Shown here: one piece after another, positions 1 to 9,479 of the stretch
Layout of the letters: the number at the start of each line of letters is the position of its first letter
Numbering within the stretch: the stretch's first letter is position 1
Assembly (NCBI GenBank): GCA_019912965.1
Contig: JAIOHM010000036.1
Location: 1 to 64,000 of the forward strand
Length of the DNA stretch: 64,000 nt
Origin: Anaerolineae bacterium
Lineage (GTDB): Bacteria > Chloroflexota > Anaerolineae > Aggregatilineales > Phototrophicaceae
Direction of reading: 5' to 3'
Translations under genes and position numbers: made by a program
Notes under the pieces: generated by a model
Seen by the model: the letters and a program-made list of their open reading frames with translations, nothing else
Told to the model about the DNA's origin: nothing
Database searches by the model: none

Positions 1-1
1 C

Positions 2-166
2 ACCCGCGCTTCGGACTATACGGCGTTCTTCAGCATCCGCAAGGAAGGCGACGACAGTCAGGAAAAACGCTGGGGCGAACTGGTGGAGTTCGGTCAGACA
101 CAAAAGCTGTTCGCCCAACCAGAAAAACAGGAAACCGCCGATTACATCTCCGGGCGCTTCGGATAG
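2..166 (+). CDS. pstB: PstB, phosphate ABC transporter ATPase, C-terminal fragment
   Basis: Only the last 54 codons lie in the window; the gene begins to the left. The frame from base 2 ends in a PstB-like tail: an aromatic TAFF stretch, then [16 protein letters not shown] and a terminal DYISGRFG, matching the usual ending of phosphate-import ATPases (LVE.G.T..LF..P....T.DYI.GRFG). The expected role is ATP hydrolysis for the high-affinity PstSCAB importer on the cytoplasmic face. An inserted acidic stretch ([12 protein letters not shown]) precedes the conserved GELVE segment and is longer than in typical PstB. No phoU follows; the next gene is a cupin after a repeat-bearing spacer. Confidence 0.85.
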   Translation, partial: TRASDYTAFFSIRKEGDDSQEKRWGELVEFGQTQKLFAQPEKQETADYISGRFG

Positions 167-240
167 GAATATCCCCACCCCTAGCCATGCAATTTGAGAG
201 GACGACAGTTTTAAGAGTAGGTGTGGAAATTTGCTTTTTA

Positions 241-279
241 CCCCACCCCCAACCCCTCCCCGCACGCGAGGAGGGGAGT
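241..279. repeat. C-rich palindromic dispersed repeat, copy 1
   Basis: A run of C-rich sequence (CCCCACCCCCAACCCCTCC) followed by a short spacer and the complementary GGAGGGG can form a hairpin. Related copies occur near 4551, 10350 and 18060, always in or at the edge of intergenic DNA. A second GGGGAGGGGAAC-like piece lies near 350. Function unknown. Confidence 0.7.
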
Positions 280-410
280 CCATACCCCGCTGATTCCGGC
301 TCGAAAAATGGCTTTGCGTTAAAAGTGTCGTCCAGTGAACCATGTAATGGGGAGGGGAACAGAAATAATTCCGGGTGTGTCAATTTGTCAGTAAACAATG
401 GGGAAATATC

Positions 411-734
411 TTGAAAACGATTCATGTGCTTGAGGAACTGACGTTCAGCGATATGGGGCCATACGCCCAACAGTTGAACAGCGATGATGTGGGCAAGATT
501 GTGCGTTATACGCTGAAGCCCGGTCAGGAATTGGATGAAACCCACGCGCCCTTTTTGCCCCGGCATTTCGTGGTGCTGAAGGGCGAAGGAATCTTCAAAA
601 ATGAGGGTGGCGAGGAAATTCGGTGTGCGCCGGGTTCGGTGGTGGTCTTCAGCCCGAAGGAAGAAAACAGCATCATCGCTGTGGATGGTGAACTGGTGGT
701 GATTGGGTTTTTGTACTGGGCATCGGGCGGGTAA
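411..734 (+). CDS. Small single-domain cupin protein
   Basis: A 107-residue protein with the length and strand pattern of a single cupin barrel. It contains a first-motif-like stretch (H..PFLPRHFVVLKGEG) and a second-motif-like stretch (CAPGSVVVFSPKEENSI). Metal-ligand histidines of the classic cupin motifs are only partly present, so the ligand is unclear. I chose the TTG at 411 because GGGGAAA lies just upstream and translation from it begins MKTIHVLEEL; the frame is open further upstream (to 375) but that part is repeat-bearing spacer. It stands alone between pstB and a convergent sulfur gene. It could be a small-molecule sensor or isomerase-like cupin; no specific function can be read. 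Confidence 0.65.
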   Translation: MKTIHVLEELTFSDMGPYAQQLNSDDVGKIVRYTLKPGQELDETHAPFLPRHFVVLKGEGIFKNEGGEEIRCAPGSVVVFSPKEENSIIAVDGELVVIGFLYWASGG

Positions 735-741
735 GAGAGCC

Positions 742-770
742 GTTAGCTTTTAGCCATCAGCCATCAGCTT
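742..770. repeat. Heptamer tandem repeat (TTAGCCA/TCAGCCA type)
   Basis: Four consecutive near-identical 7-base units (TTAGCTT, TTAGCCA, TCAGCCA, TCAGCTT) directly after the cupin gene. The same heptamer type recurs near 39979, 40108, 41196 and, in reverse, 56429. Confidence 0.8.
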
Positions 771-795
771 GAAGACAAATGCAGAAGAGAACTAT

Positions 796-819
796 AAAGG
801 GGCGAGAGTGCCCCTTTTT
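796..819 (+). terminator. Rho-independent terminator between convergent genes
   Basis: Stem AAAGGGGC / GCCCCTTT with a 6-base loop, followed by extra T residues. It lies between the cupin gene on the plus strand and the MBL-rhodanese gene on the minus strand, so it can serve the plus strand and possibly both. Confidence 0.75.
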
Positions 820-821
820 GA

Positions 822-2216
822 TTAGTTGAATTCGATGGGGAGTCCGGCGCGTTTCCAAGCGTCGATGCCGCCGGAGAGATTGAGGATATTGGTGAAACCG
901 CGCCGTTGCAGCAGGCTGGCGACCACTTGTGACCGTACACCGCCGCCACACTGCACAATCAACGGGGTTTCGGTGGGCAGTTCGGCAATGCGTGTCGGAA
1001 TATGGCCTAATGGAATGTGATGTGCGCCGGGGATATGATCGGTTTGGTATTCATCCATCCAGCGCACATCCAGCAAATATGCACCGGATTGCATCAGGTC
1101 AGCGGCGGCCAGTGGCATGATCGTTGTGATTTTCCCGGTGTAGCCATTGACTGCATCGGGCGTGAAATAACCGGGCAGATTATCGACACCGATGGCGCGC
1201 AGCATATTCACCACTTCGGGGACTTCGGTTTCTTCTGCTATGAAGTAGGTCGGCTTATTGAAATCCACATACCAACCCGCCCATGTGGAAGCATTATTGC
1301 TAGTCGTTGGAATGTTGATCGTGCCGGGGGCGTGCTGTTGAGCGAAAGCCTCTGTCGGGCGGGTGTCGATGATCAGCGCATCTTTCAGCAAAAGCGGCAG
1401 CGCAACGGGTGGTAAATGCTGCGGGGCATTTATTTCCTTCAGCAGTGCGGGGCCAATTTTGTTGACGCGCTTCATCTGCCCGAAGTAACGCGGCGCTTCC
1501 GGCTGACCATCTAAAAGCCAATGCACGAATTCGGTTTCATCGGTGAACTGGAAAGCCGGGTTAAACAGCTTTTCGTAGCCGAGGGTTGTGGACGGAATTG
1601 CGCCTAAGCCTTTGCCACATGCGCTGCCTGCACCATGTCCCGGCCAAATTTGCAGATAATCCGGCAGGGTTTTAAGGCGCTGCATATTCTGGAACTGCTG
1701 ACGTGCGCCGGGTTCTTTGGTGTTGGCGATTCCGGCGGCTTCTTCCAGCAAATCCGGGCGTCCAACCGTGCCTACAAACAGGCAATCCCCGGTGAAGATG
1801 CCCATCGGCTTGTTTGCGCCAGCAGTATCGGTGATCTGGAAGCAGAGATGTTCTGGGGTATGACCGGGCGTATGCAGGGCTTCAATACAGATGTTGCCGA
1901 CCATCCACGAATCGCCATCGTGGAGCAAAACGGTATCGGAATCGGCGAAAGCATATTTCCAATCGGCATCGCCCATATCGCTCAGGTAGAGTTTTGCGCC
2001 TGTGGCAGCCGCCAGTTCGCGCACTCCGCTGACGAAATCCGCATGAATATGGGTTTCGGTGACGTGGGTGATGCGTAAGTCTTCGGCGCGGGCGGCATCC
2101 AGATAGGGGGTAATATCGCGGGCGGGATCGATGACCAGTGCTTCACCCGTTTGAGCACATCCGACCATGTAGGAAGCCTGTGCGAGACGGGAGTCGTAGA
2201 AGTATTTGAGGATCAT
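822..2216 (-). CDS. MBL-fold hydrolase with two rhodanese domains (persulfide dioxygenase/CstB-like)
   Basis: A 464-residue fusion. Residues 1-230 are a metallo-beta-lactamase fold with THIHADF at 55-61, HTPGHTPEH at 115-123 and TGDCLFVGTVGRPDL near 142, the pattern of persulfide dioxygenases (ETHE1/Blh/CstB group). Residues about 265-345 form a first rhodanese-like domain with no cysteine at the active-site loop, and about 360-464 a second one with a proper loop, CGGGVRS, Cys423. The known role of such fusions is oxidation of glutathione- or CoA-type persulfides combined with sulfur transfer in sulfide detoxification. The position usually held by His in HxHxDH is Phe61, also seen in some relatives. 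A separate rhodanese lies just upstream on the same strand. Confidence 0.85.
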   Translation of the reverse strand: MILKYFYDSRLAQASYMVGCAQTGEALVIDPARDITPYLDAARAEDLRITHVTETHIHADFVSGVRELAAATGAKLYLSDMGDADWKYAFADSDTVLLHDGDSWMVGNICIEALHTPGHTPEHLCFQITDTAGANKPMGIFTGDCLFVGTVGRPDLLEEAAGIANTKEPGARQQFQNMQRLKTLPDYLQIWPGHGAGSACGKGLGAIPSTTLGYEKLFNPAFQFTDETEFVHWLLDGQPEAPRYFGQMKRVNKIGPALLKEINAPQHLPPVALPLLLKDALIIDTRPTEAFAQQHAPGTINIPTTSNNASTWAGWYVDFNKPTYFIAEETEVPEVVNMLRAIGVDNLPGYFTPDAVNGYTGKITTIMPLAAADLMQSGAYLLDVRWMDEYQTDHIPGAHHIPLGHIPTRIAELPTETPLIVQCGGGVRSQVVASLLQRRGFTNILNLSGGIDAWKRAGLPIEFN

Positions 2217-2225
2217 AGGGAGTTT

Positions 2226-2264
2226 CCAGTTATCAGTTGTCAGTTACCAGTTCTCGGTTATCAG
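2226..2264. repeat. Heptamer tandem repeat (TATCAGT type)
   Basis: Units TATCAGT, TGTCAGT, TACCAGT, TCTCGGT, TATCAG run head to tail in the spacer between the two rhodanese-type genes. A sister array occurs at 11438. Confidence 0.8.
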
Positions 2265-2309
2265 ACGTATTCACAGACTGAAAACCGACGACTATAAACT
2301 GTGAATTAT

Positions 2310-2642
2310 TTATCGTTCGACCGGGAAGCCGCGCAGCACCCATGTTTTGGTACCGTCTTCAAGGTTATAAACTTCCGGGTAGCCGTTCTTCACCAGAAAA
2401 TTCGCGCCGTAGAGACTGCGAACGCCAGAGGCACAGACGACTACAACCGGTTTATCGTTTGGGATTTCGGCAACCCGATCAGGCAGATCATTCAGCGGAA
2501 TATGAATCGCGCCGGGAATACGCCCCATCGCCCATTCCTGCGGTTCACGCACATCCACCAGCGTATGGTCACCGGGTTGGAAGCGTTCACGGTAGGCGTC
2601 GATGGGCAGGTTAGCGAAATGGAATGGTTGTTGGTCAGTCAT
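2310..2642 (-). CDS. Single-domain rhodanese (GlpE-like sulfurtransferase)
   Basis: A 110-residue stand-alone rhodanese. The fold markers are in order: LVDVREPQEW at 28-37, GRIPGAIHIPL at 40-50, and the active-site loop CASGVRS beginning at Cys70, followed by the usual C-terminal helix. Family knowledge: the cysteine carries a persulfide and passes sulfur to cyanide or to cellular acceptors. It lies 93 bases upstream of the MBL-rhodanese gene on the same strand, so the two probably act together in sulfide or persulfide handling. The spacer is filled by a heptamer array, so co-transcription is plausible but not certain. Confidence 0.88.
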   Translation of the reverse strand: MTDQQPFHFANLPIDAYRERFQPGDHTLVDVREPQEWAMGRIPGAIHIPLNDLPDRVAEIPNDKPVVVVCASGVRSLYGANFLVKNGYPEVYNLEDGTKTWVLRGFPVER

Positions 2643-2647
2643 AGGTG

Positions 2648-2680
2648 GTTATTGGTTCTTGGTGATTGGTTATTGGTTGG
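2648..2680. repeat. Heptamer tandem repeat (TTATTGG type)
   Basis: Units TTATTGG, TTCTTGG, TGATTGG, TTATTGG, TTGG upstream of the rhodanese start codon. A sister array occurs at 11312-11347. Confidence 0.8.
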
Positions 2681-2727
2681 AAGACAGTCGCCAGACTCAT
2701 TATAGTATGGGTTACGATACGTTCCGC

Positions 2728-3900
2728 TTAAGATGGTTCTACTGCTGCTTTTGCGTAGCTTTTCTGGTGGTAACGCTGGATGACGCCTTCATAGGTATCC
2801 AGCAGTTCATCCATCACCACGTCCCACGACATTTTGCTGGCAGCGTCACGGGCGGCCTGCCCCATGGCGCGGCGACATTCGGTATTTTCGACCAATTCAC
2901 GGGTGTATTCAACCATCGCGGCGGTGTCGTTCGGCTCGAATAAATAACCGTTGAGACCAGAAGTTACGATTTCCGGCACTCCGCCTACCCGACTGCTGAT
3001 GACGGGCAACCCGGCTGCCATCGCCTCGGCTGCCACCAATCCGAAGGTTTCGATGGTTGACGAGGGGAACATAAAAATATCGCTGGAGGCGTAGGCTTTG
3101 CTGAGTTCAACGCCTTTTTTGTACCCGGTAAAAGTTACGGAACGGCCCGCAAAAATCTGCTCCAATTTGGCGCGGTATGGGCCATCACCGACTATCGCCA
3201 GATGCGCGTTCGGCACAGAATCCAGCACAGGCAGGATTTGCTCCACCTGTTTTTCCGGCGCGAGACGACCGACCGAAAGCAGCAGCACTTTATCCGGGTT
3301 GCCACCGCTAAGTTCGTAGCGCATTTCCTCAGTTGCGAAATCCGGCGAGAAATTCTGGAAATCCACGCCGCGCCGCCATAAACCGACTTCGCCAAAACCA
3401 CGTTCCTGCAATTCAGCCACAACTCGTTTGGACGGTGCGAGGCTGTAATCGGCGCGACGGTAAACCATGCGATGACCACTCCAGAAAGGTTCCTGCAAGA
3501 AGCCAAAGCCGTAAAAACGGAGCATTTCCATCAGGTGCGCCTGAAAAGAAACGACGAGGGGTTTATTCAACCTTCTTGAAAAATACATGCCTTTTAAGCC
3601 CGCGAAGGCCGGATTCATCACATGAATCAGGGTTGGGTCAAATTCGCGCAGGATGTCGAACGAGCGTTTACCGGGCAACCCCAGCGTGACTTCCGGGTAA
3701 ATCGGAAACGGGACACCGGGAATCGAGATGACGGGAAAGCCCGCGTAACTTTCGGGATGTTTGCCAGGGGCGAACAGAATGGTTTCGACGCCGGATTTCC
3801 GCAGGTGGTCAAGCAGGATGCAGGTCACACGGACGATTCCATCGACTTTCGGCAGGAAGATTTCGGTGAAGATGGCAAGGCGCAGATTGTGTTTCGGCAT
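2728..3900 (-). CDS. sqdX: GT4 glycosyltransferase, SQD2/SqdX-like sulfoquinovosyltransferase
   Basis: A 390-residue GT-B glycosyltransferase of family GT4. The N-terminal half opens with FTEIFLPKVDGIVRVT, as in the MgtA/SQD2/SqdX group; the C-terminal half has VGRLAPEKQVEQ, IVGDGPYRAKLEQIFAG, FTGYKKGVELSKAYASSD and the EX7E region FPSSTIETFGLVAAEAMAAG. The spacing of WRRGVDFQNFSPDF and EMRYELSGG matches plant SQD2 closely. SQD2/SqdX transfers sulfoquinovose from its UDP-sugar to diacylglycerol, making sulfolipid at the membrane. The strongest support is context: UDP-sulfoquinovose synthase is encoded two genes upstream on the same strand, and a PAP2-like gene ends 10 bases before this start. 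A different diacylglycerol or mannosyl acceptor is the main alternative. Confidence 0.8.
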   Translation of the reverse strand: MPKHNLRLAIFTEIFLPKVDGIVRVTCILLDHLRKSGVETILFAPGKHPESYAGFPVISIPGVPFPIYPEVTLGLPGKRSFDILREFDPTLIHVMNPAFAGLKGMYFSRRLNKPLVVSFQAHLMEMLRFYGFGFLQEPFWSGHRMVYRRADYSLAPSKRVVAELQERGFGEVGLWRRGVDFQNFSPDFATEEMRYELSGGNPDKVLLLSVGRLAPEKQVEQILPVLDSVPNAHLAIVGDGPYRAKLEQIFAGRSVTFTGYKKGVELSKAYASSDIFMFPSSTIETFGLVAAEAMAAGLPVISSRVGGVPEIVTSGLNGYLFEPNDTAAMVEYTRELVENTECRRAMGQAARDAASKMSWDVVMDELLDTYEGVIQRYHQKSYAKAAVEPS

Positions 3901-3910
3901 GGTGTCCCTG

Positions 3911-4543
3911 TTAAATCAGTCGAAAGGAAAAGGCTAAAATCAGCACGGTTATCATCCCTAGAATCGCGCCGATGACCACCTGTGAAGGGGTGTGGCGGTG
4001 CAACTTCAGCCGTGCCGCACCGACCAGCGGAATTAAGGGGGAAAAAATGAGCGCGGGCACAAGACCAAAGAACACGCCGATGGTCACCACACCGGAACTG
4101 ACGGCCATGGTGTGGATGCTGATCTTCCAAATCTGGGTGATGACGGTCATAAAGATGATCTGGATGAGCGTACCGAGCGCAAAAATCGGCATGGTGGGCG
4201 TGGCGCTGATGGCTATCAAAATCAGCAAAACCACCGTGGTTGAGGCGATGGTGAACAGAAAGGGGCGCAGACGGTCTTTCTGCTCCGGCAGGTGAATATC
4301 CGCGATGTGGCCGCGATACAGCATCCAGACAATATACAGCGTCGGGATGATGCAGACGAAGCCGATATATAACCCGGATTGAATCAGGCCATCTTCCAGA
4401 TTAACTGCCCCATGCAGGGCAACCGGAAAAGCCAACAGCCCCCAGATGGCGGGCGGACTCATCACATTTGAGACCAGTCTGGCCCAGTTTAAGGTTTGAC
4501 GCATTATTGCAGGCTCGTGAATAATTCGATGGCTAGTATCCAT
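3911..4543 (-). CDS. PAP2-like multi-pass membrane protein in sulfolipid operon
   Basis: A 210-residue protein with about six hydrophobic segments. Weak but ordered PAP2 phosphatase marks are visible: KDRLRP near 86-91, SIHTM near 142 in place of PSGH, and an ARLKLHRHTPSQVVIGAILG block near 180-199 in place of SRxxxxxHxxxD, with Gln where Asp is usual. PAP2 enzymes remove phosphate from phosphatidic acid or undecaprenyl pyrophosphate. Being placed between UDP-sulfoquinovose synthase and the SQD2-like transferase, it could make diacylglycerol for sulfolipid; that is inference, and the changed motifs leave catalytic activity open. The start used begins MDTSHR; an internal ATG 39 bases downstream is possible. 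Confidence 0.65.
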   Translation of the reverse strand: MDTSHRIIHEPAIMRQTLNWARLVSNVMSPPAIWGLLAFPVALHGAVNLEDGLIQSGLYIGFVCIIPTLYIVWMLYRGHIADIHLPEQKDRLRPFLFTIASTTVVLLILIAISATPTMPIFALGTLIQIIFMTVITQIWKISIHTMAVSSGVVTIGVFFGLVPALIFSPLIPLVGAARLKLHRHTPSQVVIGAILGMITVLILAFSFRLI

Positions 4544-4550
4544 AGCTATT

Positions 4551-4582
4551 CCCCAGCCCTTCCCCCGTAAGCGAGGGAAGGG
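4551..4582. repeat. C-rich palindromic dispersed repeat, copy 2
   Basis: CCCCAGCCCTTCCC, a short GTAAGCGA-bearing loop, then GGGAAGGG; the stem CCCTTCCC/GGGAAGGG is perfect. It lies in the 115-base gap between the PAP2-like and UDP-sulfoquinovose synthase genes, followed by a small GCGAA-AC-TTCGC hairpin at about 4590. Confidence 0.75.
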
Positions 4583-4658
4583 AGCAAGGCGCGAAACTTC
4601 GCATTAAAGTCCTCTCCTTAATCAAGAGGATTTAAAGAGGTGGTTTATGGATGACCTC

Positions 4659-6167
<1,509 letters not shown>

Positions 6168-6524
6168 TTATGGACGCGTGAGGATTTCCTGTTCAAGCCA
6201 CGCGACCTTACGGGCGAGTTCGTTCAGCAGGGGGTCAGCAAATTTGGCGGAGTCCAAGTCGTTCCCTTTTTGCTGACGAAGCGAAATCAGTTTGGCGGCG
6301 CGTTCCTGCTGCCCCTGTTGGGCGGGCGTGAGCTTATCAGGATCGTGGTTGATGATGATCTGGCGGGCGGTTTGGGCATCCGTAGGGATGGATTTGCCTA
6401 TGAAATGTACCGTGACGAATCCGGCGTGGGTGCTGATGCCGCTGATGGCTTCGCCCAACGCAGCGCGCAAGTCGGCATCCAAACTCTCCAAGTTGATGTC
6501 CGCACGTTCGATGCTGATGTCCAT
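6168..6524 (-). CDS. Small protein, last gene of phage-tail-like cluster
   Basis: A 118-residue soluble protein I do not recognise. It has no signal peptide or membrane segment. The middle contains IPTDAQTARQIIINHDPDKLTPAQQGQQERAAKLI, a charged helical stretch, and the end (LLNELARKVAWLEQEIL) looks amphipathic and could be a short coiled coil. Its start lies two bases after the stop of the phage fibre-like gene, with GGAG inside the preceding coding end, so it is translationally linked to that gene. By position it may be a tail accessory or chaperone-type protein, but this rests only on its neighbours. Confidence 0.55.
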   Translation of the reverse strand: MDISIERADINLESLDADLRAALGEAISGISTHAGFVTVHFIGKSIPTDAQTARQIIINHDPDKLTPAQQGQQERAAKLISLRQQKGNDLDSAKFADPLLNELARKVAWLEQEILTRP

Positions 6525-6526
6525 GT

Positions 6527-7045
6527 TTAAATCTCCTTAACCCAAAATTCGGGATGTACATCATATGAGGCTGTGCCTGCCCCGGCGTGGAGCGTGACTG
6601 TGCCGCCGGAAACTTTCCATTGCAGGCGGATGGTATGCGCCCCGGCTGCTAATCCCCGCAGCAGATAAACAAAGCTCATCACGCCACGCACGGCGGTGCT
6701 GTTGGGGTAAAAGACCAGCAGGCCATCGTCGTTACCGAGGCGGTTTGAATCCACCAGCACATCCAGATAGATGGCGTGGGAGGCGTTGTTCTGGTTGAAG
6801 CTGCCGAAGAAACCGATCAGCACATCTTCGCCTTTGGTGGTGAGGTTGAAGCTGAAACGGGTCGCGTCGATATTGACGAAGCTGGTGGAGGTGGTGGAAT
6901 AATCGGACAGTTCGTTGGCAAGGTAGCTGTTAGAAGGCTTGTCCTTCAGGTATTCGAGGTTATCGCGCAGGTGGGCGTTGAGGTCGGCGGCGGTGAGGGG
7001 TTCGCCGGTGTTCCATGTTTTGGGTGTTGACCAGATGGCGGGCAT
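6527..7045 (-). CDS. Phage tail fibre/appendage-like protein
   Basis: A 172-residue protein whose start, WSTPKTWNTGEPLTAADLN followed by AHLRDNLEYLKD, is the typical opening of phage and prophage receptor-end proteins (W.TP.TW..GE..TA..LN.H.RDNL). The rest is rich in beta-strand, Ser, Thr and Asn, ending with a jelly-roll-like segment (AGAHTIRLQWKVSGGTVTLHAG). The ribosome-binding site AAGGAG sits in a small self-complementary leader (GGAGCTGCTCC) just before ATG. Upstream comes a heptamer array and then the baseplate-like gene on the same strand. The fibre role is inferred from the N-terminal motif and neighbours. Confidence 0.6.
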   Translation of the reverse strand: MPAIWSTPKTWNTGEPLTAADLNAHLRDNLEYLKDKPSNSYLANELSDYSTTSTSFVNIDATRFSFNLTTKGEDVLIGFFGSFNQNNASHAIYLDVLVDSNRLGNDDGLLVFYPNSTAVRGVMSFVYLLRGLAAGAHTIRLQWKVSGGTVTLHAGAGTASYDVHPEFWVKEI

Positions 7046-7065
7046 GGGGAGCAGCTCCTTTCAGT

Positions 7066-7166
7066 CGCTGAGTGGCGAGTGATGAGTAACGAGTGACGAG
7101 TGGGGAAGTACTGAGTACTGGGTACTGAGTGAAGAAGTGACAAGTACTGAGTGGTGAGTGCTGAGA
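7066..7166. repeat. Heptamer tandem repeats (TGACGAG and GTACTGA types)
   Basis: About thirteen 7-base units, some decayed, running through TGGCGAG, TGATGAG, TAACGAG, TGACGAG, then TACTGAG, TACTGGG and later variants. It begins about 20 bases upstream of the fibre-like gene's start codon. Confidence 0.8.
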
Positions 7167-7180
7167 AAAGGTTAGGGTAA

Positions 7181-7200
7181 GGGCGCAGCATGCTGCGCCC
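7181..7200. repeat. Perfect 20-bp palindrome, dispersed GGGGCG...CGCCCC family
   Basis: GGGCGCAGCATGCTGCGCCC is perfectly self-complementary and is followed by CTAC. It belongs with the palindromes near 6146, 18673, 32127 and 41421, which share the outer GGGGCG/CGCCCC(TAC) ends but differ in the centre. Confidence 0.75.
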
Positions 7201-7265
7201 CTACAGCGAACCCCGAATAGCTGAACAGCTTCCCGGATTATCCACGAGAACTGACGGCTGTGAAC

Positions 7266-8801
7266 TCAGTACAAGAGGGCGTGAGAGCCGTCGGGGTTGT
7301 GAAGGCCGACGATAAAAAACACATCGGAATCGATGGGTTCGAGCAGCCAGTTGACGGTGTGGCGATAGCTGCCGAGATCGACCGTGTGATGCTCGGCTAC
7401 GATGAGATAGTCGGCGCTGTGGTTGGTTTGGGATTCGTGCAGGCTGATGCGGTCAAACAGGGTGCGGGCAAGAATCTGCGCCTGATGCAAGGTGCTGCTC
7501 AAGGTGACTGAACGGACGAGGCCGCGCGGATTCTTACGGCGGACAAGTTCATAACGGGCAAGCTGATCGGCTTCGTCGTAATCGGTCAGAGCGGCGAAAT
7601 CGAAAGCGGCTTCGCCCAATCCGTAAAAGGTGATGCTGGTCAAATCGCTGTATTCGATCAGCAGCGGATCAGGTTGATAAATCGGCGTTCCGCGCACAGT
7701 CAATCCGGGCTGGATGAAAAAGGTGGCTGTGGTGGTGTTGCGGAATTCCAGTGCGGCGGCGCTGGCGTTCGGCTGGTAGTGCAGCACAACATCATTGGTG
7801 CGGTCGATTCCTGTTCCGTGCACGCGGGCATTGGCGGTGTAATCGACATTGGGCTGCGGCGTGATGGTTTCCAACGCACCAATTGGGCGTTTATTTGAAT
7901 CACGGAAGCGGGCGACGATTTGGCGGGTTTGACCGGGATCGATTCGAATCGGATTTTCGCCCTGCCATAACACTGTTCCGGGTGTGCCGAGACTGCGCGG
8001 GCGGAAGCGGGCGCGCACCCGGTTGACGACATCCGCGCCGTAGACATATTCGAGGCCGTCCATGCTGTCGGTGAAAGTGGCGGCGACGGCAGTATTGAGC
8101 AGGGTGTGATGGCGATGGTAGAAGATGGCGTTTCCGTTCCGGTCGATGAAAAAGCGTCCGCGTTCACTTTCAGTCATCAATCGGATTGCTTTGTCTGCCG
8201 GGAGGCCATCAAGCCATGTATCAGCAATATAGGCGAAGATGGAGCGTCCAGTTTCGAGGGTGTAGGCGATGGGCGCGCCGAACATTTTATGCGTTCCGAT
8301 CAAATTATGGCCGCTGACGCCGATGATGAGATAGGGATTCAGGGCGGGATAGCGCAGGCGGAGCGAATCGAGGACGGCTTGAATCACCTGATTGGCGCGT
8401 TTGTTCACCTGAAGACCGAGCAAGACACGCTGGGCGCGCATTTCGGATTCATGACCGCGTGCATGAATTATGGCAAGGCGTTCGCCTAACGTTCCGGGTG
8501 TGGGTTCGACGCGCTCGATAAATCCAGTGAAATGGGTGCGTGCCGTTGTGCCATCGAAGGATTGGATGCGGACGGGTTTGCCGGGAGTCAGATCGTTCGC
8601 AGTGTATTCGGGCGAGTAGGCGCGGGTTGGGCTGCGGCAGGTGATACGGGCGCTGATGGGGGCGGCCATTGTGTCGTAGGGGGCGCGCATCCCTAAACGC
8701 CATTCCATGTGTAACACATCAGCGGTGATGTTTTCGCCGGAGTCGGCAAAATCACCGTCATCGTTCCAGTCGATGGCGAGGGTGTAAGTGGTTGGGGGCA
8801 T
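7266..8801 (-). CDS. Phage tail/baseplate-like structural protein
   Basis: A 511-residue protein. It opens with LAIDWNDDGDFADSGENIT, then has a region of beta-strand-rich blocks with a central segment (FAYIADTWLDGLPADKAIRL, then FFIDRNGNAIFYHRHH) that resembles hub or tail-tip proteins in which a phage binds its own baseplate. No enzyme motif is seen. The start follows AAGGAGTCCCC directly, the same leader as two neighbours in this cluster. Located between a tail-terminator-like gene upstream and a fibre-like gene downstream. I infer a tail or baseplate structural role from length, composition and order; the exact part is not known. Confidence 0.55.
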   Translation of the reverse strand: MPPTTYTLAIDWNDDGDFADSGENITADVLHMEWRLGMRAPYDTMAAPISARITCRSPTRAYSPEYTANDLTPGKPVRIQSFDGTTARTHFTGFIERVEPTPGTLGERLAIIHARGHESEMRAQRVLLGLQVNKRANQVIQAVLDSLRLRYPALNPYLIIGVSGHNLIGTHKMFGAPIAYTLETGRSIFAYIADTWLDGLPADKAIRLMTESERGRFFIDRNGNAIFYHRHHTLLNTAVAATFTDSMDGLEYVYGADVVNRVRARFRPRSLGTPGTVLWQGENPIRIDPGQTRQIVARFRDSNKRPIGALETITPQPNVDYTANARVHGTGIDRTNDVVLHYQPNASAAALEFRNTTTATFFIQPGLTVRGTPIYQPDPLLIEYSDLTSITFYGLGEAAFDFAALTDYDEADQLARYELVRRKNPRGLVRSVTLSSTLHQAQILARTLFDRISLHESQTNHSADYLIVAEHHTVDLGSYRHTVNWLLEPIDSDVFFIVGLHNPDGSHALLY

Positions 8802-8814
8802 GGGGACTCCTTAG

Positions 8815-8914
8815 AAGTACTGAGTACTGAGTACTGAGTACTGAGTACTGAGTACTGAGTACTGAGTACAAAGTACTGAGAAAAAACTAAAAACTGAGAA
8901 CCGAAAACTGAAAA
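8815..8914. repeat. Heptamer tandem repeats (GTACTGA then GAAAACT types)
   Basis: Eight near-perfect GTACTGA units, one with an A substitution (8815-8875), then a second series of AAAAACT, GAGAACC, GAAAACT, GAAAACT units running into the stop codon of the tail-terminator-like gene. Two different heptamers follow each other in the same spacer. Confidence 0.9.
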
Positions 8915-9373
8915 CTAGACCTGAAGAATCCATGTGTGGCGGAAGGCGACGCCGTGATAGGTGATGCCGCCGTAGGGGTAACTGCCGGGTTCGACATGGA
9001 CGCGGGCGGGTTCGAGTAATTTGCCGCCGAGGGTTACATCAGCACTGAGGGCGGTGAAGTAAGCGTCGATCAGGTCGATGAGTTTGGGCAGGTGGGAACG
9101 CAGGCCGCGTCCGGTTTCGGTTGGGGCGACCAGCAGTAAATGGGTGACGGTGTAGGTGACCGTGCGCCCGCCGCTGCTGAAGGCGATGGCCTCGAAACCT
9201 TTGCCGCGCTGCTTGGTGGCGGGTTCGTCATTCAGTTCGAGGGGTAAAACCAGCAGGGCGGGCAACTGTGGGCGGGCGAGGGAATCGGGGACGGAATCGA
9301 CATCATAGTTATGGGTGATGCCGCTGACGGTCAGGCCAGCGAGGGCGGTGAGGGCTTCGCGGAAGGGGGGCAT
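8915..9373 (-). CDS. Phage tail-terminator/completion-like protein
   Basis: A 152-residue protein with alternating beta strands and one long helix (LRSHLPKLIDLIDAYFTAL), ending in GVAFRHTWILQV. This layout, with a beta-sheet ending in a short F/W-rich strand, is that of tail-terminator or neck proteins found next to connector genes in siphophages. It begins after CAGGAGTCCCC, the same leader as the next two genes of the cluster. No enzyme motif is present. The assignment depends on fold-like pattern and the order connector, terminator, tail protein, fibre. Confidence 0.5.
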   Translation of the reverse strand: MPPFREALTALAGLTVSGITHNYDVDSVPDSLARPQLPALLVLPLELNDEPATKQRGKGFEAIAFSSGGRTVTYTVTHLLLVAPTETGRGLRSHLPKLIDLIDAYFTALSADVTLGGKLLEPARVHVEPGSYPYGGITYHGVAFRHTWILQV

Positions 9374-9479
9374 GGGGACTCCTGAGTAAAAGATAGGGAT
9401 CTGTGGCGGGTGGATGAATTCGCAAGTACGCTTTTAGTAGCTACAATAGAAGCGAAAGATGGGTTTATGGGGGACGAAT

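Noticed and set aside
30..566. 178-codon minus-strand frame over pstB end and cupin gene
   Set aside because: It runs antisense to two recognisable genes and across a repeat; the product shows no family pattern.
8815..8914. Possible CRISPR array from the regular repeats
   Set aside because: Units are contiguous 7-mers without spacers; a CRISPR array needs longer repeats separated by unique spacers.
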